Assembly: GCA_029246505.1 (NCBI GenBank)
Contig: JAQWNC010000001.1
Span: 1 to 33,857 of the forward strand
DNA from: Arenicellaceae bacterium
GTDB lineage: Bacteria > Pseudomonadota > Gammaproteobacteria > Arenicellales > Arenicellaceae
Direction of reading: 5' to 3'
Length of the DNA stretch: 33,857 nucleotides
In this document: positions 1 to 9,143 of the stretch, one piece after another
How the letters are laid out: each line of letters starts with the position of its first letter
Position numbering within the stretch: position 1 is the stretch's first letter
The notes under the pieces: model-generated
What the model was told of the DNA's origin: nothing
The model's database searches: none
What the model saw: the letters and a program-made list of their open reading frames with translations, nothing else
Translations under genes and position numbers: made by a program

Positions 1-141
1 GAAATGGTTATGCCGGGTGACAATGTAAAAGTTAAGGTTGAGTTGATTGCACCGATTGCGATGGACGAAGGCCTGAGGTTTGCGATTCGTGAGGGTGGCC
101 GTACTGTTGGTGCGGGTGTTGTTGCGAAAATCTTCGAGTAA
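1..141 (+). CDS. tuf: Elongation factor Tu, 3' end (partial)
   Basis: The window opens inside this gene. The 46 visible codons encode the C-terminal beta-barrel (domain 3) of EF-Tu, with the MVMPGDNV stretch and the [10 protein letters not shown]...KIFE ending typical of the family, and stop at TAA 139-141. EF-Tu brings aminoacyl-tRNA to the ribosomal A site as a GTP complex. The following tRNA-Trp, secE and nusG identify this as the copy usually called tufB in gammaproteobacteria. A second copy begins at 33718. The start, GTPase domain and any upstream tRNA genes lie outside the window. Confidence 0.97.
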   Translation, partial: EMVMPGDNVKVKVELIAPIAMDEGLRFAIREGGRTVGAGVVAKIFE

Positions 142-142
142 G

Positions 143-167
143 CTCGGTCGGATAATTAACCGAGTTT
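143..167 (+). terminator. Weak hairpin after tuf
   Basis: CTCGGT (143-148) can pair with ACCGAG (159-164) across a 10-nt loop, followed by only three T residues. It begins one base after the tuf stop. It may be a weak or partial terminator or a 3'-end processing structure between tuf and the tRNA. The short T run argues against efficient termination. Confidence 0.3.
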
Positions 168-258
168 AAGGTAGCATCTATTTATAGTAGTTAAAGGTTT
201 CAGTTGTTAAGGTCTAATCAATAGTAAGGTAGAGCAAATAGGCAAAGAATTGAATAAA

Positions 259-359
259 AAGAGTTAGCGAAGGCCAGTAGCTCAATTGGCAGAGCGGCGG
301 TCTCCAAAACCGCAGGTTGGGGGTTCGATTCCCTCCTGGCCTGCCATCGACTAACTCTT
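259..359 (+). other. Inverted repeat flanking tRNA-Trp
   Basis: AAGAGTTAGCGA (259-270), ending directly before the mature tRNA, is complementary to 347-359 directly after the CCA. Twelve base pairs form with one bulged base (A350). In the precursor this would extend the acceptor stem past the unpaired GCCA end. It probably guides or limits 5' and 3' processing. The pairing is seen in the sequence; the role is inferred. Confidence 0.65.
271..346 (+). tRNA. tRNA-Trp (anticodon CCA)
   Basis: A 76-nt cloverleaf with the CCA end encoded. The acceptor stem AGGCCAG (271-277) pairs with CTGGCCT (336-342), the discriminator is G343, and CCA is 344-346. The anticodon arm carries CCA, and the T arm contains GGTTCGATTCC. 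Its place between tuf and secE is the usual gammaproteobacterial one. The 5' leader and 3' trailer are complementary to each other (see the separate entry at 259-359). Confidence 0.97.
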
Positions 360-461
360 GAATTAGTTCGGTATCTAAACTTAAATTTTTTTTAGCTTAG
401 TGAGCAGTACTGAAACAAACAGTTGTAGATTATTTTTAAACAGAAGAGATAGAGATATATT

Positions 462-821
462 GTGAACATCCTCAAATTTGTAATAGCAGTTGCATTCGTT
501 GCTCTAGGTATAGCAGCTTTCTATTATTTACCACAATGGGTCGGCAGTGATGTACCAGGGTATGCACGAGGCGGCGTAATTGTTTTAGCCGTAGCGCTGG
601 GTATCGGTACATTTTTGACTACTAACGAGGGTGGCATGCTGCTGGATTTTGGTAAAGGCTCGCGTGCAGAGTTGCGTAAAATGTTTTGGCCTACGCGCAA
701 AGAAACTATTCAGAGCACGGGAATGGTGCTTGTGATGGTGGTCATTCTTGGACTACTGCTTTGGGTTTTTGATCGAATTGTTTACAACGCGATTTATGAT
801 TGGATACTGGGTGTAGCTTAA
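462..821 (+). CDS. secE: Preprotein translocase subunit SecE
   Basis: SecE clamps SecY in the inner-membrane SecYEG translocon. The protein has 119 residues, with three predicted membrane segments at about 5-24, 36-53 and 87-110. This is the three-helix form found in gammaproteobacteria. Before the last helix lies the conserved amphipathic stretch [15 protein letters not shown] (about 69-83), the hallmark of the family. The start is GTG; upstream there is only a weak purine-rich stretch (AGAGAT) in place of a strong Shine-Dalgarno. The TAA stop overlaps the nusG ATG by one base, so the two genes are translationally coupled. It is probably cotranscribed with tRNA-Trp. Confidence 0.96.
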   Translation: MNILKFVIAVAFVALGIAAFYYLPQWVGSDVPGYARGGVIVLAVALGIGTFLTTNEGGMLLDFGKGSRAELRKMFWPTRKETIQSTGMVLVMVVILGLLLWVFDRIVYNAIYDWILGVA

Positions 822-1357
822 TGGAAGAAAAGAAATGGTTTGTGGTTCAAGCGTTCTCTGGCTACGAAAAGCATGTTCAACGGGCTTTACTTGAACACAT
901 CGAGCGCAACGGAATGGAAGAATATTTTGGCGAGATTCTGGTCCCCACCGAAGAAGTCGTTGAAATGAAAAATGGCCAAAAGCGCACTAGTGAACGTAAA
1001 TTTTTCCCTGGTTACGTGTTGGTGCAAATGGACTTGAATGACGAGAGTTGGCATTTGGTTAAAAATGTACCTCGTGTTTCCGGTTTTATTGGCGGTACGT
1101 TAACCAAGCCGGCGCCACTGACTGTTGCTGAAGCAGAAGGTATTTTGCGGCAGGTTAAAATTGGTGCAGAACAGCCACGGCCGAAATTTTCTTTTCAACC
1201 AGGCGAGCTGGTTCGAGTTGTCGATGGTCCGTTTGCGGATTTCAACGGCACCGTAGAAGACGTCAACTACGAAAAATCTAAGATACGAGTTGCCGTATCA
1301 ATTTTTGGTCGATCGACTCCAGTCGAGCTGGACTTTGGTCAAGTTGACAAGGGTTAG
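821..1357 (+). CDS. nusG: Transcription termination/antitermination protein NusG
   Basis: NusG binds the clamp of RNA polymerase and couples it to Rho or to ribosomal protein S10. The 178-residue product (E. coli 181) has the N-terminal NGN domain ([18 protein letters not shown] at the start, [10 protein letters not shown] near residue 65) and a C-terminal KOW domain from about residue 125 ([18 protein letters not shown]). I chose the ATG at 821, inside the secE stop, over an in-frame ATG at 800 that lies within secE and adds residues absent from the family. No rplK follows. Instead the convergent prfC stop lies 62 bp away, with no clear terminator in between. Confidence 0.96.
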   Translation: MEEKKWFVVQAFSGYEKHVQRALLEHIERNGMEEYFGEILVPTEEVVEMKNGQKRTSERKFFPGYVLVQMDLNDESWHLVKNVPRVSGFIGGTLTKPAPLTVAEAEGILRQVKIGAEQPRPKFSFQPGELVRVVDGPFADFNGTVEDVNYEKSKIRVAVSIFGRSTPVELDFGQVDKG

Positions 1358-1419
1358 ATTGAAGATTTAGGTTGAGTGTCTAAATTGAGAGCTTAGGTAG
1401 AATGTTTGGTTCGGCCTAA

Positions 1420-3018
1420 CTAGACCTCGCGGGTTGCGCGAAACTCAACGTCTGGCCACCGCTCTTGAGCTAGTTGCAGGTTGACCATATTGGGTGCGAT
1501 GTAGGTCAGGTTCTCGGCTCCGTCTAAAGCGAGATTTTGCTCGTTCTTACGGAAAAATTTTTGCTCCATTTTCGCATCTGGGAAAGCTAACCAACGGGCA
1601 GTGGCTACCTGTACAGTCTCGAATGAGCATTCAACGTTGTATTCGTTCTGCAATCGATGTGCAACAACATCAAACTGTAATATGCCGACTGCGCCAAGTA
1701 CCATGTCATTTGAAATCAGCGGGCGAAAAACCTGAGTCGCACCCTCTTCGCTTAGTTGGATTAAACCCTTTTGTAGGGCTTTTGCTTTCAGTGGGTCGCG
1801 TAAACGTACGCGCCGGAATAGCTCTGGTGCAAAATTGGGTATGCCAGTGAATTTAAGTTTTTCACCTTCGGTAAACGTGTCACCGATTTGAATGGTACCG
1901 TGATTGTGTAAACCAAGAATATCACCCGCCCAGGCATCTTCAGTTTGTTCACGGCGCGCTGCCATAAAACTGGTGGCGTTGCTAATGGTTACATCTTTGC
2001 CGATGCGAACGTGGCGCATTTTTTTACCCTTGGTGAAGTGCCCAGAGGTTATGCGCATAAAAGCAATTCGGTCGTGATGTGATGGGTCCATATTTGCTTG
2101 AATCTTAAATACGAAACCTGTGAGCTTTTTTTCACCAGCTTCTACAACGCGAGTCTCGGTTTCCCGGCCTACGGGTGGGGGAGCGTATTTAATAAAACTA
2201 TCCATTAACTCCTGTACACCAAGGTTGCTCAAGGCGCAGCCAAAGAACACCGGGGTCAGGGTTCCGTTCAAGTAATCTTCTACTACAAAGTCGTGGCTTG
2301 CGCCGACGACTAGTTCGAGTTCGTCACGCAGTTCGGCTGCGAGAGTTCCGAGCTCCTGGTCCAATATTTCGTTATCAAGCCCGTTAATTATGAAGTCTTC
2401 GGTTCGTCCATCTCGACCAGAAAATAGATGCACGGTATCATCATGTAACCGGTATACGCCGACAAACGCTTTGCCCATACCAATGGGCCACGTTAGTGGC
2501 GAGCAGCGAATGTTAAGAACCGATTCAACTTCGTCCATTACTTCTATTGGGTCTCGACCTTCGCGGTCCATCTTGTTTACAAAAGTCATAATCGGCGTGT
2601 CGCGTAAGCGGCAAACGTCCATCAGTTTGATGGTGCGCTCTTCTACACCCTTAGCGATGTCTATTACCATAAGCGCTGAATCTACCGCTGTTAGGGTTCG
2701 ATAGGTATCTTCAGAAAAGTCTGCGTGGCCGGGTGTGTCGAGCAGGTTAACGATATGGTCGCCGTAGTCGAACTGCATGACTGATGAGGTAATAGATATA
2801 CCTCGCTGTTTTTCCATCTCCATCCAATCGGATGTTGCATGACGACCTGATTTACGCGCCTTAACATTGCCCGCCATTTGAATCGCACCGCCAGATAATA
2901 GAATGCGTTCGGTAATCGTGGTTTTACCCGCATCTGGATGAGAAATAATTGCAAAAGTTCTTCTGCGCACAACCTCTTCGGGCAGCTCTTGTAGTTTAGT
3001 TTGCGGCAGGTCGGTCAT
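1420..3018 (-). CDS. prfC: Peptide chain release factor 3 (RF3)
   Basis: RF3 is the GTPase that removes RF1 and RF2 from the ribosome after peptide release. The 532-residue product (E. coli 529) has the P-loop SHPDAGKT, the switch region [17 protein letters not shown], and NKMD for guanine recognition. The C-terminal half includes [14 protein letters not shown] and [15 protein letters not shown], which separate RF3 from EF-G. An in-frame ATG at 3063 would add 15 residues. A TATAAT box at 3057-3052 lies between the two starts, so a transcript from it would lack the upstream ATG; I therefore use the ATG at 3018. The gene is convergent with nusG. prfC is not normally found in this cluster. Confidence 0.95.
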   Translation of the reverse strand: MTDLPQTKLQELPEEVVRRRTFAIISHPDAGKTTITERILLSGGAIQMAGNVKARKSGRHATSDWMEMEKQRGISITSSVMQFDYGDHIVNLLDTPGHADFSEDTYRTLTAVDSALMVIDIAKGVEERTIKLMDVCRLRDTPIMTFVNKMDREGRDPIEVMDEVESVLNIRCSPLTWPIGMGKAFVGVYRLHDDTVHLFSGRDGRTEDFIINGLDNEILDQELGTLAAELRDELELVVGASHDFVVEDYLNGTLTPVFFGCALSNLGVQELMDSFIKYAPPPVGRETETRVVEAGEKKLTGFVFKIQANMDPSHHDRIAFMRITSGHFTKGKKMRHVRIGKDVTISNATSFMAARREQTEDAWAGDILGLHNHGTIQIGDTFTEGEKLKFTGIPNFAPELFRRVRLRDPLKAKALQKGLIQLSEEGATQVFRPLISNDMVLGAVGILQFDVVAHRLQNEYNVECSFETVQVATARWLAFPDAKMEQKFFRKNEQNLALDGAENLTYIAPNMVNLQLAQERWPDVEFRATREV

Positions 3019-3051
3019 TAACTTATTTGAGTGTCTTTTAGCTGGCGCGCG

Positions 3052-3081
3052 ATTATAGTCCAAAGCGGGCAGTATCGATAA
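3052..3081 (-). promoter_or_regulatory. Putative prfC promoter
   Basis: On the minus strand TATAAT (3057-3052) is a perfect -10 hexamer. A weak -35 candidate, TTATCG (3081-3076), lies 18 bases upstream. Transcription would begin near 3045, about 27 nt before the prfC start. The -10 is strong, the -35 poor. Confidence 0.45.
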
Positions 3082-3196
3082 CTCTGTTGTTTACTCTATT
3101 TGACGAGTCGTTGTGTACCCGTAGTAAAAAATTGAATTGGTAAAATCCCCGAGTTTATGAAGACAGTGAAATGCCCATTATCATCTGAGCAAACTT

Positions 3197-3727
3197 TTAC
3201 GCACCGACAAATTCCAATAACTTGGAAAAATCATGTTTGTCAGTAGCTCGTAGTGCCGCAATGTACTGATCACGGCGCTCATTCATATTTTTCAATTTAT
3301 AGCCCCCTGCCCAACCAATCGCAGGTTCTCCCATAAGCTTGGTGAGCATAGCATCCGCAATAATACGTACATGGCGACCATTTCTATTTGGGAATGGGTG
3401 TATTAGGAGTAATTTGTGATGAAAGCGCGCTGCGAGCTCCATTGGTAGATAGGTCTGATGTTCTATCCAGTAGCAAGCATCATCTAATAGATGTCGCAAT
3501 TCAATTACAATCTGGAGCGAATCAATGCCTATGTTATTTTCCGTTTTTAGACAAGACTCAGCCCATTTCCATACTTGCCCAAATAACCTTTTATGCAGAT
3601 CGCGTACTAATCTCTCGGTGAGTATATCGGGGCTTTTCTGCTTTTTAAGCCAGGCCATCCCGTCAGCGATGTTGGCTTGTTCTAGCTGACCTCTTGTAGC
3701 GACATGATTAAAGAGAAGCTCTTTCAT
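3197..3727 (-). CDS. Fic-domain protein, mobile mystery protein B type, altered motif
   Basis: Fic proteins transfer AMP or related groups to protein hydroxyls. The 176-residue product resembles the family called mobile mystery protein B: NIGID near residue 66, YWIEHQTY (86-93), RFHHKLLLIHPFP (101-113) and YIAALRA near the end. The catalytic motif reads HPFPNRNGRHVR (110-121), against HxFx(D/E)GNGRxxR in typical Fic proteins. The histidine and both arginines are present. Asn stands at the metal-binding acid position, as I recall for this subfamily, but the first glycine of the anion-binding GNG is Arg (codon AGA, one transition from GGA). WAES (55-58) replaces the usual WAG. The N-terminus looks shorter than in full-length relatives. 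Activity is doubtful. The gene follows the phospho-sugar transferase by 10 bp on the same strand and is probably cotranscribed. No partner protein A gene is visible. Confidence 0.85.
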   Translation of the reverse strand: MKELLFNHVATRGQLEQANIADGMAWLKKQKSPDILTERLVRDLHKRLFGQVWKWAESCLKTENNIGIDSLQIVIELRHLLDDACYWIEHQTYLPMELAARFHHKLLLIHPFPNRNGRHVRIIADAMLTKLMGEPAIGWAGGYKLKNMNERRDQYIAALRATDKHDFSKLLEFVGA

Positions 3728-3737
3728 TGTGTTTTCT

Positions 3738-4718
3738 TTAGAATAGCTCTCGATGCTTAGCTAGATGCGTTACAAGTAGCGCCATACCTAAGTAAACTAA
3801 CACAAAACTTATCGCGCTCAGTAATTGTTGGGACTGTTGTAGAAACAACATTTTAACTGCGGCAATGCCTTGTAGCACCCCTAGCAATATAGTCAGTATG
3901 ACAAGTTTCGTGTGGGACCAGCCAGATCTGTTCAGCAGTTGATAAATGTGAGAACGGTGTGCCTGAGTTATGTTTTCGCCAGCGAGAAGTCGTCGAATCA
4001 TGGTAAACGAAGTATCGATCACAAAATGCAGTAACAGCATAGGAACAACCCACCACGGTATTTCTGGTGCGAAAGTCACTGTTGCGGCAGCAAACAAAAA
4101 CCCAAGCGAAGCGCTGCCAACATCACCCATAAAAATTTTTGCGGGTGACCAGTTAAATATGAGAAACCCAATCGAAGTGGCGGCAATTAGAGCGCCCAAC
4201 CAGAATGCTGGCTCGATACTTAAGTTATAGGCAATATGCGATAAAAATATTCCAGCAACAATTGCCGTGCTGCCAGCAAAGCCGTCTAGCCCATCCATGA
4301 AGTTAAAAGCGTTGCTCATGCCAATAATCCATACAATAGCGATTAGACTGATTAACACCTTGCTTGTGTTAGCATCATTGAGCAGTCCAGCCGAATATAC
4401 GATAAGCAGTGTTGCTGTAAATTGAGTGGCAATTCTGAGTCGTTTGCTACTGGAGCGAATATCATCCAAAAGCGACACCGCGCCAATTAGAATAAGCCCA
4501 GCGACTAGTGGCCAATTACCAGGCATTAAATACACTATGCCAGCCAACAGGCTCAGTACCAGCCCGATACCACCTGCACTTGGCGTGCTGCCAACATGCG
4601 AAGAACGCTCGTTAGCAGCATCCAAGGTTAAACGTCGTTTCAACACCCAATAGGTTAGTAGCGCAGATAGCGCTGCGTGAAAAATGAGAATCGGATATGG
4701 ATTTAGCGGTAGTTGCAT
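3738..4718 (-). CDS. WecA/WbpL-type polyprenyl-phosphate sugar-1-phosphate transferase
   Basis: A MraY/WecA superfamily integral membrane enzyme that starts a lipid-linked glycan by moving a sugar-1-phosphate from a UDP-sugar to undecaprenyl phosphate. The 326 residues contain many hydrophobic segments and the family motifs in order: NERSSHVGSTPSAGGIG (36-52), the DD pair in LLDDIRSS (83-90), NAFNFMDGLDG (136-146), FMGDVGS (196-202) and the HRSHIYQ loop (254-260). It is too short and divergent for MraY and lacks the peptidoglycan context. The HRSHIYQ loop and length resemble the WbpL group (FucNAc or QuiNAc transfer), which fits the WbpM-like gene next door on the other strand. Exact substrate is inferred only. 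Confidence 0.88.
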   Translation of the reverse strand: MQLPLNPYPILIFHAALSALLTYWVLKRRLTLDAANERSSHVGSTPSAGGIGLVLSLLAGIVYLMPGNWPLVAGLILIGAVSLLDDIRSSSKRLRIATQFTATLLIVYSAGLLNDANTSKVLISLIAIVWIIGMSNAFNFMDGLDGFAGSTAIVAGIFLSHIAYNLSIEPAFWLGALIAATSIGFLIFNWSPAKIFMGDVGSASLGFLFAAATVTFAPEIPWWVVPMLLLHFVIDTSFTMIRRLLAGENITQAHRSHIYQLLNRSGWSHTKLVILTILLGVLQGIAAVKMLFLQQSQQLLSAISFVLVYLGMALLVTHLAKHRELF

Positions 4719-4975
4719 GGTTAATGACTAAAAATATAATGGCCGAACTATCGCATCCGCCTAGCGGTAAGGCAATCACCCTGTATAATCTAGCCCAACA
4801 TATTAGGTGCATTTTGATCTGATTCAACACACCGATTTCTTAATTTGCTCCTTTCAACTATATCTATACGGTGGGCGCGATAGCTTGTAGTTGTCAAAAT
4901 AGCGTTTAAATGGCCTCATAATCAGGTGGTCGAATACCAAAACCAAAATTACAAATTACAAGAAATAAAAACCAC

Positions 4976-6835
4976 GTGCTCGACAATCTTTTAAAAAACA
5001 TACAGACACTGCCGTTTAGGTGGCGAGTTGTATTGCTTGATATTTTACTCGTGCCTGCAGCGTGGCTAGTTGGCTTTTGGTTACGTTTCAATATGGCAGA
5101 GGTCCCAGCAGTGTTTTTAGCTCAGGCGATCAACGTGTTACCGATCGTTGTCGTTGTACAGCTATGCTCTTACGTATGGTTTGGTGTACACCGGGGCGAG
5201 TGGCGTTTCGTATCTTTGCCTGATCTATCTTTGCTAATTAAGTCGGTACTGTTCGGCGTGTTAATGATCGCGCTGGCACTATTTTTTGTGGTTCGACTAG
5301 AGCAGATCCCACGCTCTGTTTTTGTGCTCTACGGCATGATGTTAGCAGCAGCGATGGCGAGCTTGCGTATGGGCTATCGCTTACTCAAAGATAAACACTT
5401 TGCCAGTCGCACGGCAGGTAAAAAAGTTCTCATTGTTGGTGCGGGTGCCGCTGGTGAGCAGCTGGTTCGTGATTTAAGAAGAAATTTCCCCGAGCTTTAT
5501 AACGTTGTCGCCTTTGTTGACGATGACGAGTCAAAAGTTGGCAGTAATATTCATCGTATTTCGATTGCCAGTTGTGTCGATGGTTTAGGCGCTCTGGTAG
5601 AGCGTTGGTCAATTGACTTGGTGCTCATTGCCATTCCCAGTGCATCGGATGATCAAATGCAGCGTATCGTTGATTTTTGTGGGCAGGCAAACGTGGCTTA
5701 CCGAACCTTACCAGGTGTACACGAACTACTAACTGGTAAGGTTAGTATTGCTGATATGCGTGGCGTGCGCATTGAAGACCTGCTCGGTAGAGACCCAGTT
5801 ACTTTAGATTGGCAAACCATTAGCCACAATATCGAGTCTAAGATAGTGCTAATCACCGGTGCCGGAGGCTCAATTGGTGCTGAGTTATGTCGCCAAATTG
5901 CAGCAGTAGGGCCAAAAGAATTGGTGCTGTACGAGCAAGGTGAATACAACCTTTATGCGATTCAAGAGGAGTTGGAGGAAAGCTTCCCCGAACTCGAGCT
6001 GCGTTGTATTTTAGGCGATATATGCGATTCTATACTGGTCACTCACGTATTTAAAAAATATTTGCCTAGTGCTGTGTTCCATGCCGCTGCGTACAAGCAT
6101 GTTCCGTTATTGGAAGGGCAGGTGCGTGAAGCGGTAAAGAATAATATATTGGGTACCAAGAATATTGTCGATGCGGCTATAAACTTTAAGGCCGAGTCTT
6201 TTTTATTGATCTCAACCGATAAAGCGGTAAACCCATCTAGCTTGATGGGCGCCTGCAAAAGAACCGCGGAGATGTATTGTCAGGCAGTGGCAGATAAAAC
6301 TAAAACGCGCGTTCTCACCGTACGTTTTGGCAATGTGCTCGGTAGTGCCGGCAGCGTTGTGCCTAAGTTCATTCAGCAAATTAAAAAGGGTGGGCCGATT
6401 ACAGTAACCGACCCAGAGATGACGCGTTATTTCATGACGATTACCGAGGCTTGTCAGCTTATATTGCAAGCTAGCGCTATAGGTGAAGATGGTCGTATAT
6501 ATGTATTAGACATGGGTGAACCCGTTAAAGTGGCCTACCTGGCTGAACAGTTAATTAAGCTGCATGGCAAAACCCCGGGTGTGGATATTGAAATAACCTA
6601 CACCGGTTTGCGACCGGGTGAAAAGCTTGAAGAAGAGTTGTTTTATGCCGATGAGCGTCTAACGGGTACCGATATTGAGAAACTGCTACTCGCCGCCAGC
6701 CGAAATATAAACGAAGAGGAAGTTTTGGGAGTTATCAGCAAACTATTAGCGCAAGTTTGTGAGGCAGACGCGGTTGTTGAATCAAAAGACTTGTGTGTGG
6801 TGTTAAATCACCTTGTACCTGAATACACAAGTTAG
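4976..6835 (+). CDS. WbpM/FlaA1/CapD-type nucleotide-sugar 4,6-dehydratase, membrane-bound
   Basis: The 619-residue product has four membrane segments in the first 130 residues, then a CoA_binding_3-like Rossmann domain (VLIVGAGAAGEQLVRDL, about 150-166), then a dehydratase domain with a second nucleotide site (ITGAGGSIGAELCRQ, from about 290). The catalytic region STDKAVNPSSLMGACKR has Ser413, Met424 and Lys428, with Met at the usual Tyr position as in WbpM and FlaA1. The family converts UDP-GlcNAc to a 4-keto-6-deoxy sugar, on the way to QuiNAc, FucNAc or bacillosamine derivatives. The start is GTG, preceded by AAGAAA. A TATAAT box without a good -35 lies at 4784-4789. It heads the plus-strand run with gmd, fcl and manC. 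Confidence 0.92.
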   Translation: MLDNLLKNIQTLPFRWRVVLLDILLVPAAWLVGFWLRFNMAEVPAVFLAQAINVLPIVVVVQLCSYVWFGVHRGEWRFVSLPDLSLLIKSVLFGVLMIALALFFVVRLEQIPRSVFVLYGMMLAAAMASLRMGYRLLKDKHFASRTAGKKVLIVGAGAAGEQLVRDLRRNFPELYNVVAFVDDDESKVGSNIHRISIASCVDGLGALVERWSIDLVLIAIPSASDDQMQRIVDFCGQANVAYRTLPGVHELLTGKVSIADMRGVRIEDLLGRDPVTLDWQTISHNIESKIVLITGAGGSIGAELCRQIAAVGPKELVLYEQGEYNLYAIQEELEESFPELELRCILGDICDSILVTHVFKKYLPSAVFHAAAYKHVPLLEGQVREAVKNNILGTKNIVDAAINFKAESFLLISTDKAVNPSSLMGACKRTAEMYCQAVADKTKTRVLTVRFGNVLGSAGSVVPKFIQQIKKGGPITVTDPEMTRYFMTITEACQLILQASAIGEDGRIYVLDMGEPVKVAYLAEQLIKLHGKTPGVDIEITYTGLRPGEKLEEELFYADERLTGTDIEKLLLAASRNINEEEVLGVISKLLAQVCEADAVVESKDLCVVLNHLVPEYTS

Positions 6836-7002
6836 CAGCACAAAGCTCTGGATTGAAAGAGGTAGTTCAAAATAAACCGTCTGAAAGAAACAGTCGATAA
6901 AAACCAGCTCGGACAAATAATCCGCATGTTTGCCGCATTTTGTACTAACCAAGACTTAATGAGATAATCTAAATAATAAGAACATAATTTTAGGTATTAA
7001 TA

Positions 7003-8124
7003 GTGGCAGGTAAGACAGCACTAATTACCGGCATCACCGGACAAGACGGATCTTATCTAGCAGAGCTTTTGTTGGAGAAGGGCTACGTAGTACATGGCAT
7101 TAAGCGGCGTGCTTCGTCGTTAAATACCGAGCGTGTGGACCATATTTATCAAGACCCGCATGTGTCTGCTCGAGACTTTGTTCTGCACTACGGTGACCTT
7201 AGTGATGCTTCTAACCTGACTCGAATTTTAAGTGAGGTAAGGCCAGATGAAGTATATAACCTGGGTGCTCAATCGCATGTGGCGGTGTCTTTCGAGGCGC
7301 CAGAATACACAGCCGATGTAGATGCACTTGGAACATTGCGGATGTTGGAAGCTATTCGTTTTTTAAAGATGGAAGATAAAACTCGCTTTTATCAAGCCTC
7401 TACTTCTGAACTCTATGGTCTAGTGCAAGAAACCCCACAAACTGAGATAACTCCATTTCATCCGCGTTCGCCCTACGGCGTCGCCAAACTGTATGCCTAC
7501 TGGATAACAGTTAATTATCGCGAAGCCTATGGCATGTATGCCTGTAATGGCATTTTATTTAACCATGAATCTGAGCGCCGTGGTGAGACTTTCGTAACCC
7601 GTAAGATTACTCGTGGACTGGCTAATATCGCTTTAGGTCTAGAAAATTATTTGTATATGGGCAACCTCGATGCGCTCCGCGATTGGGGGCATGCGAAAGA
7701 TTATGTGCGTATGCAATGGTTAATGCTGCAGCAAGAGACCGCCGAAGACTTTGTTATTGCAACCGGTAAGCAATATTCCGTGCGGGCCTTTATAGAGATG
7801 GCGGCGGCTGAATTGGGTGTTACCTTGGCCTGGCATGGCGAAGGCGCAGATGAAGTAGGGACTGTTGATTCTGTTAGCGGTGAAGCTACTGGTCACCTAA
7901 AACAAGGTCAGGCTATTATTCGGATTGATCCACGGTATTTACGCCCTGCCGAAGTTGAGACGCTGCTAGGCGACCCTACAAAAGCTAAAGCAAAGCTTGG
8001 TTGGAAAACAGAAATTACCGTTGAACAAATGATTCAAGAAATGGTTGCCCATGATCTTGATCAAGCCAAGCGGCATGCCGTACTTAAACGAGAAGGTTTT
8101 AACGTGAACGTAAGTCGCGAGTAA
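7003..8124 (+). CDS. gmd: GDP-mannose 4,6-dehydratase
   Basis: Gmd makes GDP-4-keto-6-deoxy-mannose from GDP-mannose, the first step to GDP-L-fucose. The 373 residues match the usual length. The NADP site [14 protein letters not shown] starts at residue 8, the catalytic Thr134 and Glu136 lie in STSELYG, and Tyr158-x3-Lys162 is in [23 protein letters not shown] (about 187-202) and [10 protein letters not shown] are also typical. The start is GTG with a weak AGGT upstream. The fcl gene begins 3 bp after the stop, so the two are coupled. A second, decayed gmd of another subtype lies at 10730-11455 in opposite orientation. Confidence 0.96.
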   Translation: MAGKTALITGITGQDGSYLAELLLEKGYVVHGIKRRASSLNTERVDHIYQDPHVSARDFVLHYGDLSDASNLTRILSEVRPDEVYNLGAQSHVAVSFEAPEYTADVDALGTLRMLEAIRFLKMEDKTRFYQASTSELYGLVQETPQTEITPFHPRSPYGVAKLYAYWITVNYREAYGMYACNGILFNHESERRGETFVTRKITRGLANIALGLENYLYMGNLDALRDWGHAKDYVRMQWLMLQQETAEDFVIATGKQYSVRAFIEMAAAELGVTLAWHGEGADEVGTVDSVSGEATGHLKQGQAIIRIDPRYLRPAEVETLLGDPTKAKAKLGWKTEITVEQMIQEMVAHDLDQAKRHAVLKREGFNVNVSRE

Positions 8125-8127
8125 GCC

Positions 8128-9102
8128 GTGCCTAACCTAACACAACTTAAAATATACATAGCTGGCCATGCGGGCATGGTGGGCTCTGCTATTCATCGCG
8201 AACTATTGCGGCAAGGTCAGAGTAATATAGTGACCCGCACTCGTAGTGAGCTGGATTTGTGTGATCAGCAAGCAGTTGCTGAGTTCTTTAATCAAGAAAA
8301 GCCCGAACATGTTTATCTGGCGGCAGCTAAAGTAGGTGGCATACAAGCTAATAATACCTACCCGGCAGATTTCATTTACCAGAATATTCAAATTCAAAGC
8401 AATGTAATATATTCTGCTTGTCTGGCCGGAGTAAAGAAGCTCTTATTCCTGGGCTCATCCTGCATTTATCCGCAAATGGCAGATCAACCAATGGGTGAGT
8501 CAGCGCTTTTAACGGCTGCTCTGGAGCCGACCAACGAGCCGTATGCTATAGCTAAGATTGCCGGCATTAAGATGTGTGAATCTTATAACCGCCAATACGG
8601 TACCGATTTTCGTAGTGCAATGCCGACTAATATTTATGGTGTGGGCGATAATTTCCATCCAGAGAACTCACACGTGGTCGCGGCACTAATGCGTAGAATT
8701 CATGAGGCTAAATTAGCGAATAGTTCGGTGGTGACAATTTGGGGTAGTGGCACACCAATGCGGGAGTTCCTGAACGCGGATGATTTAGGTAGCGCTTCAG
8801 TGTTTTTGCTAAATCTTGATAAGACTAAATACGACCAACATACCCAACCTATGCTGTCGCATGTAAACGTAGGCACGGGCGTGGACTGTACGATTCGCGA
8901 ATTGGCGGAATCTATAGCTGAAGTGGTCGATTATGCAGGGCGGATGGAATTTGATCTAACCAAACCTGATGGTGCCCCCAGAAAATTACTGGATGTTTCG
9001 TTGCTTAGTAAACTCGGTTGGAACGCATCAATTAATTTAAAAGACGGACTTCAACAGACCTATGATTGGTTTCAGAAACAAGAGTCTGTTCGTGCAGCAT
9101 AG
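8128..9102 (+). CDS. fcl: GDP-L-fucose synthase
   Basis: Fcl (WcaG) epimerises and reduces GDP-4-keto-6-deoxy-mannose to GDP-L-fucose using NADPH. The 324 residues show the dinucleotide-binding loop GHAGMVGSA (13-21), the catalytic GSSCIYP (109-115), Tyr139-x3-Lys143 in [24 protein letters not shown] (168-183) and the C-terminal GAPRKLLD. The GTG start lies 3 bp after the gmd stop, and no independent promoter is visible. The gmd-fcl-manC order gives two GDP-fucose steps plus the supply of GDP-mannose. Confidence 0.95.
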   Translation: MPNLTQLKIYIAGHAGMVGSAIHRELLRQGQSNIVTRTRSELDLCDQQAVAEFFNQEKPEHVYLAAAKVGGIQANNTYPADFIYQNIQIQSNVIYSACLAGVKKLLFLGSSCIYPQMADQPMGESALLTAALEPTNEPYAIAKIAGIKMCESYNRQYGTDFRSAMPTNIYGVGDNFHPENSHVVAALMRRIHEAKLANSSVVTIWGSGTPMREFLNADDLGSASVFLLNLDKTKYDQHTQPMLSHVNVGTGVDCTIRELAESIAEVVDYAGRMEFDLTKPDGAPRKLLDVSLLSKLGWNASINLKDGLQQTYDWFQKQESVRAA

Positions 9103-9143
9103 CGCTAAAAATTTAGCTAAACTAACAAAAGCTACTTAGTAAA

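Noticed and set aside
1358-1419. Terminator between nusG and prfC
   Set aside because: Only a weak mismatched stem is possible near 1401-1421, and there is no T run on either strand.
3019-3063. Longer prfC start at ATG 3063
   Set aside because: A perfect TATAAT box lies between this ATG and the one at 3018, and the extra 15 residues are not part of the RF3 family.
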